DNA from: Fragilaria crotonensis
Taxonomy: Eukaryota; Bacillariophyta; Fragilariophyceae; Fragilariales; Fragilariaceae
Assembly (NCBI GenBank): GCA_022925895.1
Contig: JAKSYS010000446.1
Span: forward strand, 1-52,088
Length of the DNA: 52,088 bases
Direction of reading: 5' to 3'
The translations under genes were made by a program, and so were the position numbers. The stretch's first letter is position 1; every line of letters begins with the position of its first letter. Of the stretch, positions 20,781 through 31,180 are shown piece after piece. The notes under the pieces were generated by a model. The model was not told where the DNA came from, did no database searches, and saw only the letters and a list, made by a program, of their open reading frames with translations.

Positions 20781-21881
20781 AAGACCGACAACTCCTCTAT
20801 CTTTGATGTTGGCAGCACCAAAAAACAAGGCTTCCAACACGTGTACAAATCAAGGAACACTACTTCAAGTTGCAGAGTCCAGGTGGCGTACAACTTGTCA
20901 GTACAGTACTGTTATCCTCGAAGCAAGCAGGCGGTGAAACGCGATAAAGCAAAGAAGAAGAAGATAGATTGCCTGCAGATCATTTCTTCATCACCACGGC
21001 ATGCACTGTGCAAGGCCTTCTTCTTGAGCAGTAGACCTATCTTCTATAGTGGAACACTGGACACGACTGCGATCCTTCCACATAATATTGGTAATCCAAT
21101 TGTTCTATCGGTCACTGAACATCTGCAAGTTGTTGACACTATTTCTGGAGCCCGATTGGAATCGGCATGTGGAGACACTGTATTCACGTTGATTCCGAGA
21201 CAGGCTGCGATCAACAAGTTGACGCATGTCAACAAAACAATCATCTCGCTTTACGCACTAGAGGACGCGCAAACAAAAGCTGAAGTACGAGGAAAGAAAA
21301 GGGTTACAATTTCAGAAACGGATGGAAGGTACACAACCGTCGGTCTAAAACCAAACAGAGGTACTCCTGGCATTACAGAGTCTTGGCCAAAGAAGTTAAG
21401 CGTATGCGCGCGGAAGAATATTTGCAACTTAATGACTAGATGTGAAGAAGTTGCAAAAGGGTACATACCCTCAAATGCAATGCGAGGACTGCGAATTGCA
21501 CAATTGCTTGTGGATTGGCCAGAAATTGACGGAATTGCATCGCAGGCTATCTGGGGAAGTCTTGCCTGCGGAAAGAATTACTACTTGAATTCACATTTGG
21601 ACGATGATTTCTTTTATTCCTTGACTACCATTGCTTCTGAATTTGGACTTCAAGAAGATGTTGATAAATACAGAATGGATGCGAAAATCTGCAACTACTT
21701 CACATTTGCAGAACAAGGGATAGCTGTCGCGCTGAGGCCGGGAGATATGCTTATTTTCAATCCAAGATATCACCACTGCTTGTCATCACGCACTGACTCT
21801 TACCGATGTAAGGATGTTTTTTGTCTATCGTTGTATCTGAAAACTGCAATTGTAGGAGGAAATGACAACTCACAGCCCTGA
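20490..21881 (+). CDS. 2-oxoglutarate/Fe(II) dioxygenase-like protein with N-terminal 45-residue repeats
   Basis: The frame opens at GTG 20400, and the first ATG is 20490. The N-terminus is the 45-residue tandem repeat, then a lysine-rich linker. The C-terminal 250 residues look like a double-stranded beta-helix oxygenase: HLDDDFF (HxD at residues 399-401 counted from 20400), LRPGDMLIFNPRYHHCLSSR (distal His near 458-459, Arg near 464), and a closing FCLSLYLKTAIVGGND. The layout is reminiscent of TET/JBP-type or other DNA/protein hydroxylases, some of which travel with fungal DNA transposons. The substrate cannot be told from sequence. A later start, after the repeats, is possible. It lies between hairpin arrays 2 and 3. 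Confidence 0.6.
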   Translation: MRRSTVGNKDSEETFVRRSTVVKKDTASRDIVHGSSRSEINGETIMRRSTVGNKDSEETFVRRSTVVKKDTASRDIVHGSSRSEINGETITRRSTVVKTDNSSIFDVGSTKKQGFQHVYKSRNTTSSCRVQVAYNLSVQYCYPRSKQAVKRDKAKKKKIDCLQIISSSPRHALCKAFFLSSRPIFYSGTLDTTAILPHNIGNPIVLSVTEHLQVVDTISGARLESACGDTVFTLIPRQAAINKLTHVNKTIISLYALEDAQTKAEVRGKKRVTISETDGRYTTVGLKPNRGTPGITESWPKKLSVCARKNICNLMTRCEEVAKGYIPSNAMRGLRIAQLLVDWPEIDGIASQAIWGSLACGKNYYLNSHLDDDFFYSLTTIASEFGLQEDVDKYRMDAKICNYFTFAEQGIAVALRPGDMLIFNPRYHHCLSSRTDSYRCKDVFCLSLYLKTAIVGGNDNSQP

Positions 21882-21912
21882 ATAACAACATTTGTTGCGG
21901 CTGTATTAGAGT

Positions 21913-22476
21913 GGCGGCATTAGTGGTAGAAAATATTCGCAAATACCGCAGTGATGTATTAGTGGCGGCATTAGTGGTAGAAAATAATCCGCAAGTGCCG
22001 CCGACGTCTAGGAGTGGCGGCATTACTGGTAGAAAAAAATCCGCAAATGCCGCCGTCGTGTATGTGTGGCGGCATTACTGGTAGAAAATAATCCGCAAAT
22101 GCCGCCGTCGTGTACATGTGGCGGCATTAGTGGTAGGAAAAAATCCGCAAATGCCGCCCTGCTTGTACGTGTGGCGGCATTAGTGGTAGAAAAAAATCCG
22201 CAAATGCCGCCCTCTTGTAGGAATGGCGGCATTACTGGTAGGAAAAAATCCGCAAATGCCGCCGTCGTGTATGTGTGGCGGCATTACTGGTAGAAAATAA
22301 TCCGCAAATGCCGCCGTCGTGTGCAAATGGCGGCATTACTGGTAGAAAATAATCCGCAAATGCCGCCCTGCTGACTAACGTAGTGGCGGCATTTACTGGT
22401 AGGAAAAAATCCGCAAATGCCGCCGACGTCTAGGAGTGGCGGCATTACTGGTAGAAAATAATCCGCAAATGCCGCC
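21913..22476 (-). repeat. Hairpin-repeat array 3 (eleven units, inverted)
   Basis: Eleven units of 51-58 bp run in the reverse orientation relative to arrays 1 and 2. The block reads GGCGGCATTA, TGGTAGAAAATAATCCGCAA, ATGCCGCC. Loops GACGTCTAGGAGT and GTCGTGTATGTGT each occur twice. Several loops are exact reverse complements of loops in arrays 1 and 2. The array lies between the 3' ends of the dioxygenase-like gene and the transposase. Confidence 0.92.
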
Positions 22477-22550
22477 GTCTACCGTGAGCATGTGCAACGT
22501 GAAACGCCTAAAATACAATGTTTACCATACATCTATGACGCAACATCACT

Positions 22551-25510
22551 TCAACCACACCAAGCCGAAACTTTTGATTTCTTCACTTTCCCAACAGGGC
22601 ATGATGACACCACTCCACCAATGGGTGGTGGTTTCTCGGACGCAAGGTTTGCCTTTTCAACAGAAATAAGCTTGTCGAGAGCTTCCTCGACCGCTAGTCC
22701 ACGCTCTCGGCAGTTTTTTGATGCCGCAACAATACTCACTAGCTCCTTTACTCTTGGCATGAACATGTCGTATGGATTGTAAAACAACGAATCTGGGAAC
22801 TCGTCCTGATGGTGAACACGTGATCCAAAGTCAATACAATCACTATCCACTTTGGATTTGATGAGCCAGGCATCATCGTCATCATCGTCATGGTAATCAT
22901 CGCCACTGCCGCCATCATGACAGTCATCACCCAATTCATGCTGCAAATGAACTTCTTGGGACATGGAGATTGGAACATTTGTTGAACTGTGCTTAAGGGC
23001 AACCATCACCTCATCCCGTGAGTAGTTTATTACCTGGTTGATTACGGAGTCTTTTTTGAAAAGTAATGCTAGGCAGCGTTCTGTTGCATTCCGAAATGTA
23101 TCATTCGAATTCTGTCCAAATTGATACACACGACGAAATGGTGAAACTGTGTGGTCATGGTTCTTTTCTGAAAAGGTAGGTCCTCGGCACTCATTTCCTC
23201 GAAGTGTGTCCAACTCTCTTTTTATGTCAGCCTCAGTAGATGTGCAATCGTGGACATTCTTCATTGCAAAGTACAGATACGCTTTCCACCAACGTACTGA
23301 AATGTCGTGGTGAGTGATCACGGACTTGGCCGCATAGTACATCTTTACATGTACCAAATGCTGGCACACCATGCCATTGCATTCAAAGTACTGGCAGTCA
23401 CACAGGAGACAGCGACGATCCTCAAAAGAATGCAAAGTAACGGTGTACACTCTATGAAAACGGGGTACCAATGAATGCACCTCCCGTTCAACAGACCTGA
23501 CAACAAGCCACCTGTCGTTGCTTGTTCTCCAAGACGCATAGTTCTCGCACTCCCGAATAGCAAATTTCAACATGAATTCTGCTGGGAGAGTAACATCGTT
23601 GACAGTCAGTGAGGTACTCCAGGTTGCTCTTCCAAGCAACGCCGTAGCAAGATGACGACGATAGAGGTCAAACTTGTTGCAATCCATATCCAGCTGAATT
23701 TTTGCCGATTTGTCGATTGCATGCTGTGGAAGTACACGGGAAGGACCAGATTTGATGGCGTGATTGGTCCCTTCATGACCAGAGTTCGTAGTGGTTTCAA
23801 AGTGCCTAACGCCCTTCCGCAAGTAGAAACAATAACTTTGCTCATGTGGAATGATACAACCACGGATGAAGTCCAACAGTTTCTCTCCACCATCATCGCC
23901 AAAAATGGCCTTAATAACATCTGACTTCAAGTAAATAATTAATAGGGCCTTACTTCTGTAGTCACATCGATCATGTTAGGTACAGTCAACAACATACATG
24001 TGGATACCCACCAAATAATTTGACTTACACTTCATATTCTTCTTTGGAATCTACCCCGCGGCGCATCCAGCTATACAGCCAGTTTTGAATTACTCTCACC
24101 TGACTTCTTGCAGCATCTCTCTTTCCCTTCCGAAAGCCTAAACCTCTACATTCTCGTCTCCAGCCTTGATGAACAAGATGCCATCCACAGCGACTACGAA
24201 CTGCATTGACAAGATATGTCGCAATGGCATAGTCGACCTGCGCCATTTCTTGGGAGTCGCCATCTGTCATGACAAGCTTAACCAACCGCAGCGTTTGAGT
24301 ACCTAAGAGCACAGGAAGGGCTTCTTGAAATAACCAACGGAACAACCAAGATCTTTCATTTGGGGCAAAGCATCTGACCACTACCATCACATTTCCGTCC
24401 GAGTCCTTGACAGAAAGAGTAAGCAAGGGTCTGCTTTCATTGTTTGTCTCATGCGTCCCATCGATGCAAACAACTTCTGGAAAGGCTTGAAAGAGACGTC
24501 TACCATCTGGCAACACCCAGCAACATGCAATAAGAATGTCCTGGTCGTCCCTTGCTCCGACAGGCGTGCCTGCTTCTCTGGGCATATTCCTTGAAATCGG
24601 CAGTCTCTGTGACCTCCAGAGGTACAGACTTATGGGCTGGGGCGCTTTCCATTGTGGTCACCATGGAAAGGCTCGTTAGATTAACCCCATCATCAACAGG
24701 ATTGCCTTCGGTTCGTGCAGCCTTGCGATTTTGACCACGCATTTCTTTCGTATTCCCATTATGAAACAGACAGACAAATGATGCACCAATTTTTTGGAGA
24801 TAATTCAGCATACTGTCTGACGGTGACATATCAGAGGGTAGTGCAGCACCCTGAGGTGACGAATCCATTAAATCTTGTGCCATTCGGGAGAAACCTTGAA
24901 CATAAGCCATCTGTCCGCGTGTAAACAGCTCACCAGTACTGCTTCGGGTGAACAATGCAGCTTGTGAGGGCAGGATATTGGCAGCAGCCATTGCAGCTGC
25001 ATTTTCCAGGGTTGGAGCGTCCAGAAAACGTTTGCGATTGGTTATCTCGTTACGAGACATGGGTGGGTGACCCCTATGCTGGTTGTCTCCGACCCCACAG
25101 ACTAGATGAAAGCTGTACTGGTCCAGTCGGATGACAATTTTGGCAGAACAAGTGCACCTTGTATCGCGTTGCGTGCAATTACGTCGTCGCAATGCCTTTC
25201 CTGAGTTATTGGAACCACGAGAGTTTTTTTTGTCACCAATATAGGTTGTCACACGATAAGCATCGGCTTGGGCACCATCCAAACGCTGATGATACTTTCG
25301 GCCGTTACTGCACAACAAAACACGTTGGTCCTTGCAGGCTTTAGCACTACTTCCATTAGATATCAGAGCACAGTTACCATGAGATCTGGCGGCTTGGCAT
25401 AAATCAGTGATAAGTTTTTGGCCTCCAGAATCCTTGCGAATCCTCCCACAGTAGGGTACAGCAATGGACTGAAGCGCACAATAAACTTCATGGGGCCTTT
25501 GTATAGGGAA
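22551..25510 (-). CDS. Mutator-like (MULE) transposase with SWIM zinc finger; 5' exon and one frame break unresolved
   Basis: Coding segments run from about 25510 to 24031 and from 23924 to 22551, with a 106-bp intron (24030-23925). The N-terminal part has a FAR1/WRKY-GCM1-type zinc-binding region (RRNCTQRDTRCTCSAKIVIR, then CGVGDNQHRGHPP). Next comes the MULE DDE core: CIDGTHETNNE, ERSWLFRWLFQ, VMTDGDSQ, and the C-x-H motif RCGWHLVHQGW. A SWIM finger follows (CDCQYFECNGMVCQHL). A one-base shift near 24550 (GGG run) separates the zinc finger from the core. An acidic linker and a short tail end the protein. The first exon is unclear: a tag-terminated frame stops just before 25510, so an upstream exon (perhaps 25682-25511) is expected. 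Confidence 0.8.
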
Positions 25511-25996
25511 CTAGTAGTGTACTCGAACAGGTCGTGCTTCGTTTCCGATGAGGCACAGAAATCTTCGGAAGGTAAGCAAAGGTGTCCATTGAATGGGAGC
25601 GACCCAATCCACGTTGCAGTCTTGAAAGCAGTTAAAAAAGCATCCACAGGCTTTGTAGGGGAAACTACTAACTTGTCTGGATCCTAAAGGCAGAAAAACG
25701 AATGGAGAGAGCATCGTGTGAGCATCGAAGAGTATTTTGGGAAAGCAACACGGATTGAAGCAACAAAAACAAACGAACCATGGTGTGGACCATAAAAGGT
25801 TGAACCTGTGGTAAATTGTGGCGGAAATGTTGTGGGTATTCAATGTTATTATCACATTTACAGACGGATATTTTTATTACTGTTCAAACAAATGTCGGGC
25901 AGATTTATGTTCCTTATCCATGACGAAGTTTTGACTAAGGTTGCTTGAAAAATGGCTCCTGTTGAAGCGAAAAAATGAAGATTCCAAAAAGTTAGA

Positions 25997-26045
25997 TTCT
26001 GCGACAAAAATGTTGACGTCATTTCCTTGCATTCTAATCGCTTCC
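25997..26045 (-). repeat. Right terminal inverted repeat
   Basis: Reverse complement of the left terminal repeat 15564-15612 with six mismatches. It lies about 490 bp beyond the 5' end of the recognisable transposase coding region, as expected for a MULE terminus. Confidence 0.8.
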
Positions 26046-27098
26046 AGTACCTACGGTCATAGCGATTGATGGGAAGACAGCAACAAAATAACCTATTTTC
26101 GTACCAGGTACTGTACTGTAAAGAATGGATTGGTGAATGCAATTTCTGTACAATTACAGAGTGGACAGGTGGACAGTGCACAGTGCTTTCAATTCGCTTT
26201 TTGAAGTCACATTTGGGTGACGTTTCATCTCCGGGGGACGAACGTTCGAAAAAGTTCCCGTGTCTATGATAGCCACACTAAAAAGGCAGTGTGACCCATT
26301 CAAAATGGAATCTGTGTGTGTCGATGTTGTGGCCACACTGCGTGAAACCCGGCGGAAATTAATGTTTTAAACATGTGTCTCAGTGGGCACACTGCCGATG
26401 CGCTTAAAACATTTGAATGTGTTGTCTAGTGTGTCAGGTTAAGACAATGTCTAAGAAGGTACATCTTTGCACTTGTTGAAAGGTATCACGTGGTTCTACA
26501 TTCCATAATTCTGCAAGAAGGATATCAAATTTTTCTGTGTACCTGGCTGGTACTTTCCAGCAGTATGATGATGTCAGTTGATCCTCAAACACTTAAGCAA
26601 CACCATGAGAGCATCCTCACAACAACCATTCAGCATTCCAATCCTCTGACAAGAAGGCAATTTCTTTTTTGGATGCGTAATCAGGAAAAGTGGAGTGTGA
26701 TTAGAACAGAAGGGAATCCAACAAAGAGTAAGGATGTCTTTGATCTGCTGCTGCCTTTCAAAAGTGGTGAAAAAGGAAGAATTGTGAAGCAGCCAGGGTG
26801 TGCAATCTCACTTAGCTACAATGTCTGATGGTAGGAAAGGAATTTGAGAGTACTATGCATAAAGTTTGCCTGAAGCTGGCAATGACAATGATAGTATGCA
26901 GACTACAGCTCACACATCATCATGGAAAAGGTCTGGTATCAGCAGAGTGCTTGTCAATTTTCAATTCCACATTATTGCTCAAATTGCTGAGTCCACCCTG
27001 GTTGTACTTGAGCGCATTTCTTATGAGCATGATAAATTCTCTTGTCATTCATTGAAAAATACAAATAAACTGGTCGAAGATGTGAACAACGAACAACA
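26046..27098. other. Decayed AT-rich DNA left of the retrotransposon
   Basis: From about 26420 to 27098 several frames (26490-26828, 26828-27055 and 26866-27117) look like fragments of a degraded coding element, unrelated to the composite transposon. The retrotransposon interrupts this DNA at 27098, and the same texture resumes at 32602. GGCAGTGTG near 26285 and CACACTGCC near 26393 form a short inverted pair. No family is recognised. Confidence 0.4.
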
Positions 27099-27483
27099 TG
27101 CCCTACGCGCGAAGTAATCAGTTTTATTTTTGGTGGCTAATTTGTAGCTAGTTTTAAAGGGGTTAATAGTTGCACCTTATTAAAAGTTATGAGACTAGTT
27201 TAAAGGCAAGAGAGCAGTCCCATTCTTGGTGGGATTGGACTGTTCTCTTTCATTCATCTAGGAGACTCAGTGAGTTTCCAAGAGATGTCAAACAGTTCTC
27301 ATTCTACTGTTGTACGGTTGTACTGTTGTACAGGATCAGTGTTCTATTGTTGCACTGTACTATGGTATTACTAGTCTACCGGTATATCCAAGTACTACAC
27401 ATGGCCATTGTATTGTAGTACTGGATACTAGTAATATAGTATACTGTATCGCACTACGCTAAGGGCACGTGCGGTGTACTGCA
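27099..27483 (-). repeat. 3' LTR of the Gypsy element
   Basis: 385 bp with TG...CA ends, nearly identical to 32213-32596. Confidence 0.93.
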
Positions 27484-27492
27484 CTCGCTTCC

Positions 27493-28404
27493 CTAATTGG
27501 GCGGTACGCGTTCTTTATATGGGGTCAGTCGACGTATGTTAACACGTTCATTGACAATACCACGTTGAATGCGTACTGCACCATTAGCATAGGTTTCAGT
27601 AATCCGATAAGGTCCCGTACGTGGGGCGGACAATTTGGAGATCAGTCCTGGTTTTTCCAATAGGACTTTTTCACCAACACGGTACTCGTGTTCAATGCGT
27701 TTTGCATTTTCCTTTTTATTATTGGCGTTAATAGTGTCTTGCTTACGTTGTCGTATTCTAGCCCAATCCGTTTTTAATTGGATAGGTAACAACATGTCGC
27801 GTCCAAATACTAACTGTCCGGGTGTAGCATCTAACGTAGTATGTACTGTACTACGTATTGCCCATGCGGCTGCACTTAGGAACGGTCCCCAAGGGTCATT
27901 CGCATCGAGTTCTTTGTGTTCGAGTTCGAATGTCCGAAGTGCATTGCCAAGTACTTGATGTACTCGTTCTACAATACCGTTTGATTGTGGATTGTAACTA
28001 GATGACGGTTTTTCTTTCATACCATAATTTTCGCACATCTGTTTGAATTGTGCTTTGAATTCTGAACCGTTATCATACCCTATGTATTGGGGTCGTGGAT
28101 ATCTTGTCAACCACGTATTATTAAACGCTTCCATGACAGTATGTGCATTTTTGTCTGGTATAGAAATGACTTCGAACCATCCTGTCACGGGGTCGATCAT
28201 AGTCAATGCACGAAGTGTATGCGTGGACGTTGGAGTACGTACCACGTATGGTCCAATCAAGTCTACGTTTACGAGACCAGGAAGTTCTTCAGCTTCCTTA
28301 GGAGGTAAGTGTCCATACTTCTTCCTTTGTTTCTTAAATAGTTGACACGTACGACATGTCTTACAGAATGTCTCAACGTGACTACGTAATTTGGCCACGT
28401 ACAT
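27493..28404 (-). CDS. Gypsy integrase (intact core)
   Basis: An open stretch of 303 codons begins just after the HHCC zinc finger, whose end (CKTCRTCQLF) is visible. The DDE core is intact: VDLIGPY (D), IGYDNGSEF (D), NPQSNGIVERVHQ (E). A C-terminal DNA-binding region with VGEKVLLEKPGL and GPYRITE follows. It inserts element cDNA into the host genome. The upstream zinc-finger half lies in two other frames (28500-28410), so the polyprotein is broken there. Confidence 0.85.
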   Translation of the reverse strand: MYVAKLRSHVETFCKTCRTCQLFKKQRKKYGHLPPKEAEELPGLVNVDLIGPYVVRTPTSTHTLRALTMIDPVTGWFEVISIPDKNAHTVMEAFNNTWLTRYPRPQYIGYDNGSEFKAQFKQMCENYGMKEKPSSSYNPQSNGIVERVHQVLGNALRTFELEHKELDANDPWGPFLSAAAWAIRSTVHTTLDATPGQLVFGRDMLLPIQLKTDWARIRQRKQDTINANNKKENAKRIEHEYRVGEKVLLEKPGLISKLSAPRTGPYRITETYANGAVRIQRGIVNERVNIRRLTPYKERVPPN

Positions 28405-28471
28405 GTTTGACGTATCGTTGCCTCAGTGCGTGATTCGCCTGGGTGTGCTAGGTACTCATGATACCAAGCTA

Positions 28472-30114
28472 CTACGCGTTGTTGAAGTTGAATAGGAATA
28501 TATATTTTTCCTGGTGCGTAATGACCTCAACTCCTTCAATCGTTTTGGTATTGAAGTTCTGACTTTTTGATTTCGTACTTCTTCGTTTAAGTTCATTATC
28601 TAACCGTTGGTATTTAGCGATTAGTGTAGGACTTAACGGAAAGTCAGTTTCTTTAACGTCCGCCTTTGTCATGAAGATGTAAGCCATACTATCATTCGTA
28701 GGCTCTGTTGGTAACTTCTCATTGAAGTTCGCATCTAATCGTGACAAGGCGTCAGCAATGACGTTCTTTTCTCCTTTTATATGTAGAAAGGTAGGTCCAA
28801 ACTCTTCTATTAGGAGTCTCCATCGTATAATACGATCGGTGGACATTTTCTGATATAGGAGATTCTTATGATCTGTATGTACTATCAGTTTTTGACCTAA
28901 TAGTATATTTTTGAATTCCTTAAGTGTTTCTACTATGGATAACAGCTCTTGTTCACCAGTCGTGTAACGTTTTTGAGCGCTGTTAAGTTTCCTACTGTAG
29001 AAAGCTAACGGACGGTCATTTTGCATTATGACTGCTCCCAGTTGATAATCACTGGAGTCCGTATAAATGTGAAAGTCTTTTGAGAAGTCAGGATAAGCCA
29101 GTAATGTCTCTCGACTAATTATGGCCTTAATGTCTTCAAATGCTTTCTGTTCTTTATCATGCCAAATAAATTTAGCTTTGGCAGAACACAGCGCCGTAAG
29201 CGGTGCTAGTATGTGACTTCTACGTCGCCACATGTCACGGTAGTAATTGATCATACCTAAGAAACGTCTTAACTGCCGTTTGGTAGTTGGTGGTGTCAGC
29301 CGCATAATCGCTTCCACTTTCTTAGGTTGAGGTTGGATACCGCGACGAGTAATCCAATAGCCTAAGTAATCAATCTCGGTCACAGCGAACGAGGATTTGA
29401 AGGTTAACGGCAAAGCCAACATCAGTTAGGCGTTGCAACACGAGTTCAACATGCTGAAGATGGTCCTCGTAGGAACCTGCTGTTGTAATCAGTATGTCAT
29501 CTAAGTGCGCGCACATTAGGCAAATCGCCCATAATGTCATTAATTATGGCCTGAAAGATGTCAGGACTGCCATTCAAACCCATAGGTAGGCGACAGTAGC
29601 GATATTTGCCCCAGGGTACAATCATTGTACATAGATAGCTGGATTCTTTATCCAGTACAATATGGTAGTAGCCCATACTTAAGTCCAGAGCCGTTGCCCA
29701 ATTAAACCCTTCAAGTTTCTGAAGAAGGTCTGCAATCTTGGGTAACGGGTATGGTTTACGTTTTATGTACCTATTAAGTACACGAAAGTCCGTTAGGACT
29801 CGAACGTCACCAGTCTTTTTAGGCTGTATGAACGTTGGTGCCGCCCACTCGGAGTCATTGCACTTCGTTAATACTCCTATGTCACATAGGCGTTGAATTT
29901 CTTTCTTCGTTGTTTCCTCGTAGCATTTTGGTACAGGGAACGGACGAGCGTGATACGGCTTCTCATCCTTACTTAAGGGCCGTAGTTCGAGATGTACAGG
30001 CGGTACATTAAGTACGCCCAGTCCTCCACGAAACAACTTCGGGTACTTTCGTAGCGAACGTACGAGTTGTTCTTGTTGATCGTTATTTAGGTGCGTATCC
30101 ATGTGCGTAGTCAT
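28472..30114 (-). pseudogene. Gypsy reverse transcriptase and RNase H, frameshifted
   Basis: The first part (30114-29497) has the RT fingers and palm: WAAPTFIQPKKTGDVRVLTD, LDLSMGYYHI and RLPMGLNGSPDIFQ. The frame then shifts exactly at the catalytic YLDD box (about 29500), where the tyrosine codon is damaged and LDDILITT continues in another frame. A second shift near 29415 leads into the thumb and RNase H part (29422-28472): RRFLGMINYYRDMW, IYTDSSDYQLGAV, ADALSRLD. A third break ends the frame near 28472. The copy could not make a continuous Pol protein as read, unless the breaks are sequencing errors. Confidence 0.85.
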
Positions 30115-30185
30115 CTAGATCTAGCACTATAGTCTGCATCAGTATACGTTTCTCCTTGCTAAACAAGTCAGATACTTTCTAGTGC

Positions 30186-30418
30186 GAGACTAGTTTTTAA
30201 ACAAGAGCAGTCCCATTCTTGGTATTGACTGTTCTCTTGGATGTGAGTCGAGATGTCAAACAGTTCTCATGTTGTACGGTTGTACTGTTGTACAGGATCA
30301 GTGTTCTATTGTTGCACTGTACTATGGTATTACTAGTCACGGTATATCCAAGTACTATACATGGCCATTGTATTGTACTGGATACTAGTAATATAGTACT
30401 GTATCGCACTACGCTAAG
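30186..30418 (-). repeat. Truncated LTR-like fragment inside the pol region
   Basis: 233 bp align with the LTR segment running from GAGACTAG (27190 region) to CGCACTACGCTAAG, with several small deletions. It lies between the protease and reverse transcriptase segments and shifts the frames around it. It lacks both LTR ends. Confidence 0.88.
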
Positions 30419-31154
30419 CTCTGTACTGCTGCTTCCTTGAGTACCGTAGGTTCGATACTGTGGTAGTAGATAGCTGTAGCATTCTGTAGATCGGATATTA
30501 CGTGTTTTTCTTTCATGGGAATTTCTACACCTTCCCATACTATCCGTTGGGTATTGAAATTAATTTCGATACCTAATTCTGATAGTAAATCTGCACCGAT
30601 GATCATGTCATACTGTGCATTCTTGCGCAATGTATGTGTGTCCTCGTGACACACCCATTGTACTATCTTTGACGTACTAAACTCGGGTAATTTGAATTTA
30701 TTTCCCGTTGCAGTTTTGTTACGAATTGACCACCCATAGTGTGCCATCGTGTATGTGATGTTTTGAATACCGGTCCAGTTAAGCCCCGTATCGCATCCTT
30801 AAGTATAATTGTCGCAGATGCTCCAGTGTCTAGCAAAATGCGAACGATGCCGGGTTTGCCTGTTCCCATCACTTCGCCCACGACTTCGGTGGTTTTGTGT
30901 TTTTGTTTTTGTCTCTTACTGCCATGGCCATCTTTGGATGGCAATATCTCACTAGAAAATAAACCAAAGTAGATGGAACTTTCGTCACTATCTTCTTTAG
31001 TCTCTACTGTGCTAATTGTTGTCTTGGGACTGAACATTTCCACGATTTCTGCATCCGAATTCTCGGGTGTAAAGTCGCGGACCTTACGCTTGCCAGACTT
31101 CGGGTTGCGTGGAAGACGCTCAAGGATAGCGTTAAGCTGCTCCTGCGTCATCAA
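30419..31154 (-). pseudogene. Gypsy aspartic protease region, frameshifted
   Basis: The active-site motif is RILLDTGASATII, in the frame 31154-30663. The downstream flap and hydrophobic motif YDMIIGADLLSELG lie in the next frame (30747-30419). One shift near 30700-30745 separates them. It would process the Gag-Pol polyprotein in a working copy. Confidence 0.82.
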
Positions 31155-31180
31155 GACATTTCGGTCAGTAGAACCGACAT

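Larger units (their letters stand above)
15564..26045. mobile_element. Proposed composite Mutator-like transposon, about 10.5 kb
   Basis: The interval is bounded by inverted 49-bp repeats (15564-15612 and 25997-26045) matching at 43 of 49 positions, with 27 consecutive identical bases in the core. It contains a MULE transposase at the right end, a 2OG-Fe(II) dioxygenase-like gene, a GNAT/protease-like/DUF6824 gene, and three arrays of one hairpin repeat that occur nowhere else in the window. Mutator-like elements often have terminal inverted repeats and sometimes carry extra genes. I could not find a 9-11 bp target duplication, so the exact ends are uncertain. The left terminus is present twice (15483 and 15564). 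Confidence 0.65.

Noticed and set aside
20244-20840. 198-codon minus-strand gene over the 135-bp repeats
   Set aside because: It overlaps the plus-strand oxygenase frame, and its openness follows from repeating one 45-codon unit. Only the plus frame continues into a recognisable domain.
15866-22476. CRISPR array
   Set aside because: Repeat-spacer geometry is superficially similar, but spacers are only about 13 bp, repeats invert between arrays, there are no cas genes, and the genome is eukaryotic.
26285-26405. Small MITE suggested by GGCAGTGTG / CACACTGCC
   Set aside because: The inverted match is only about 9 bp and no target duplication is visible.
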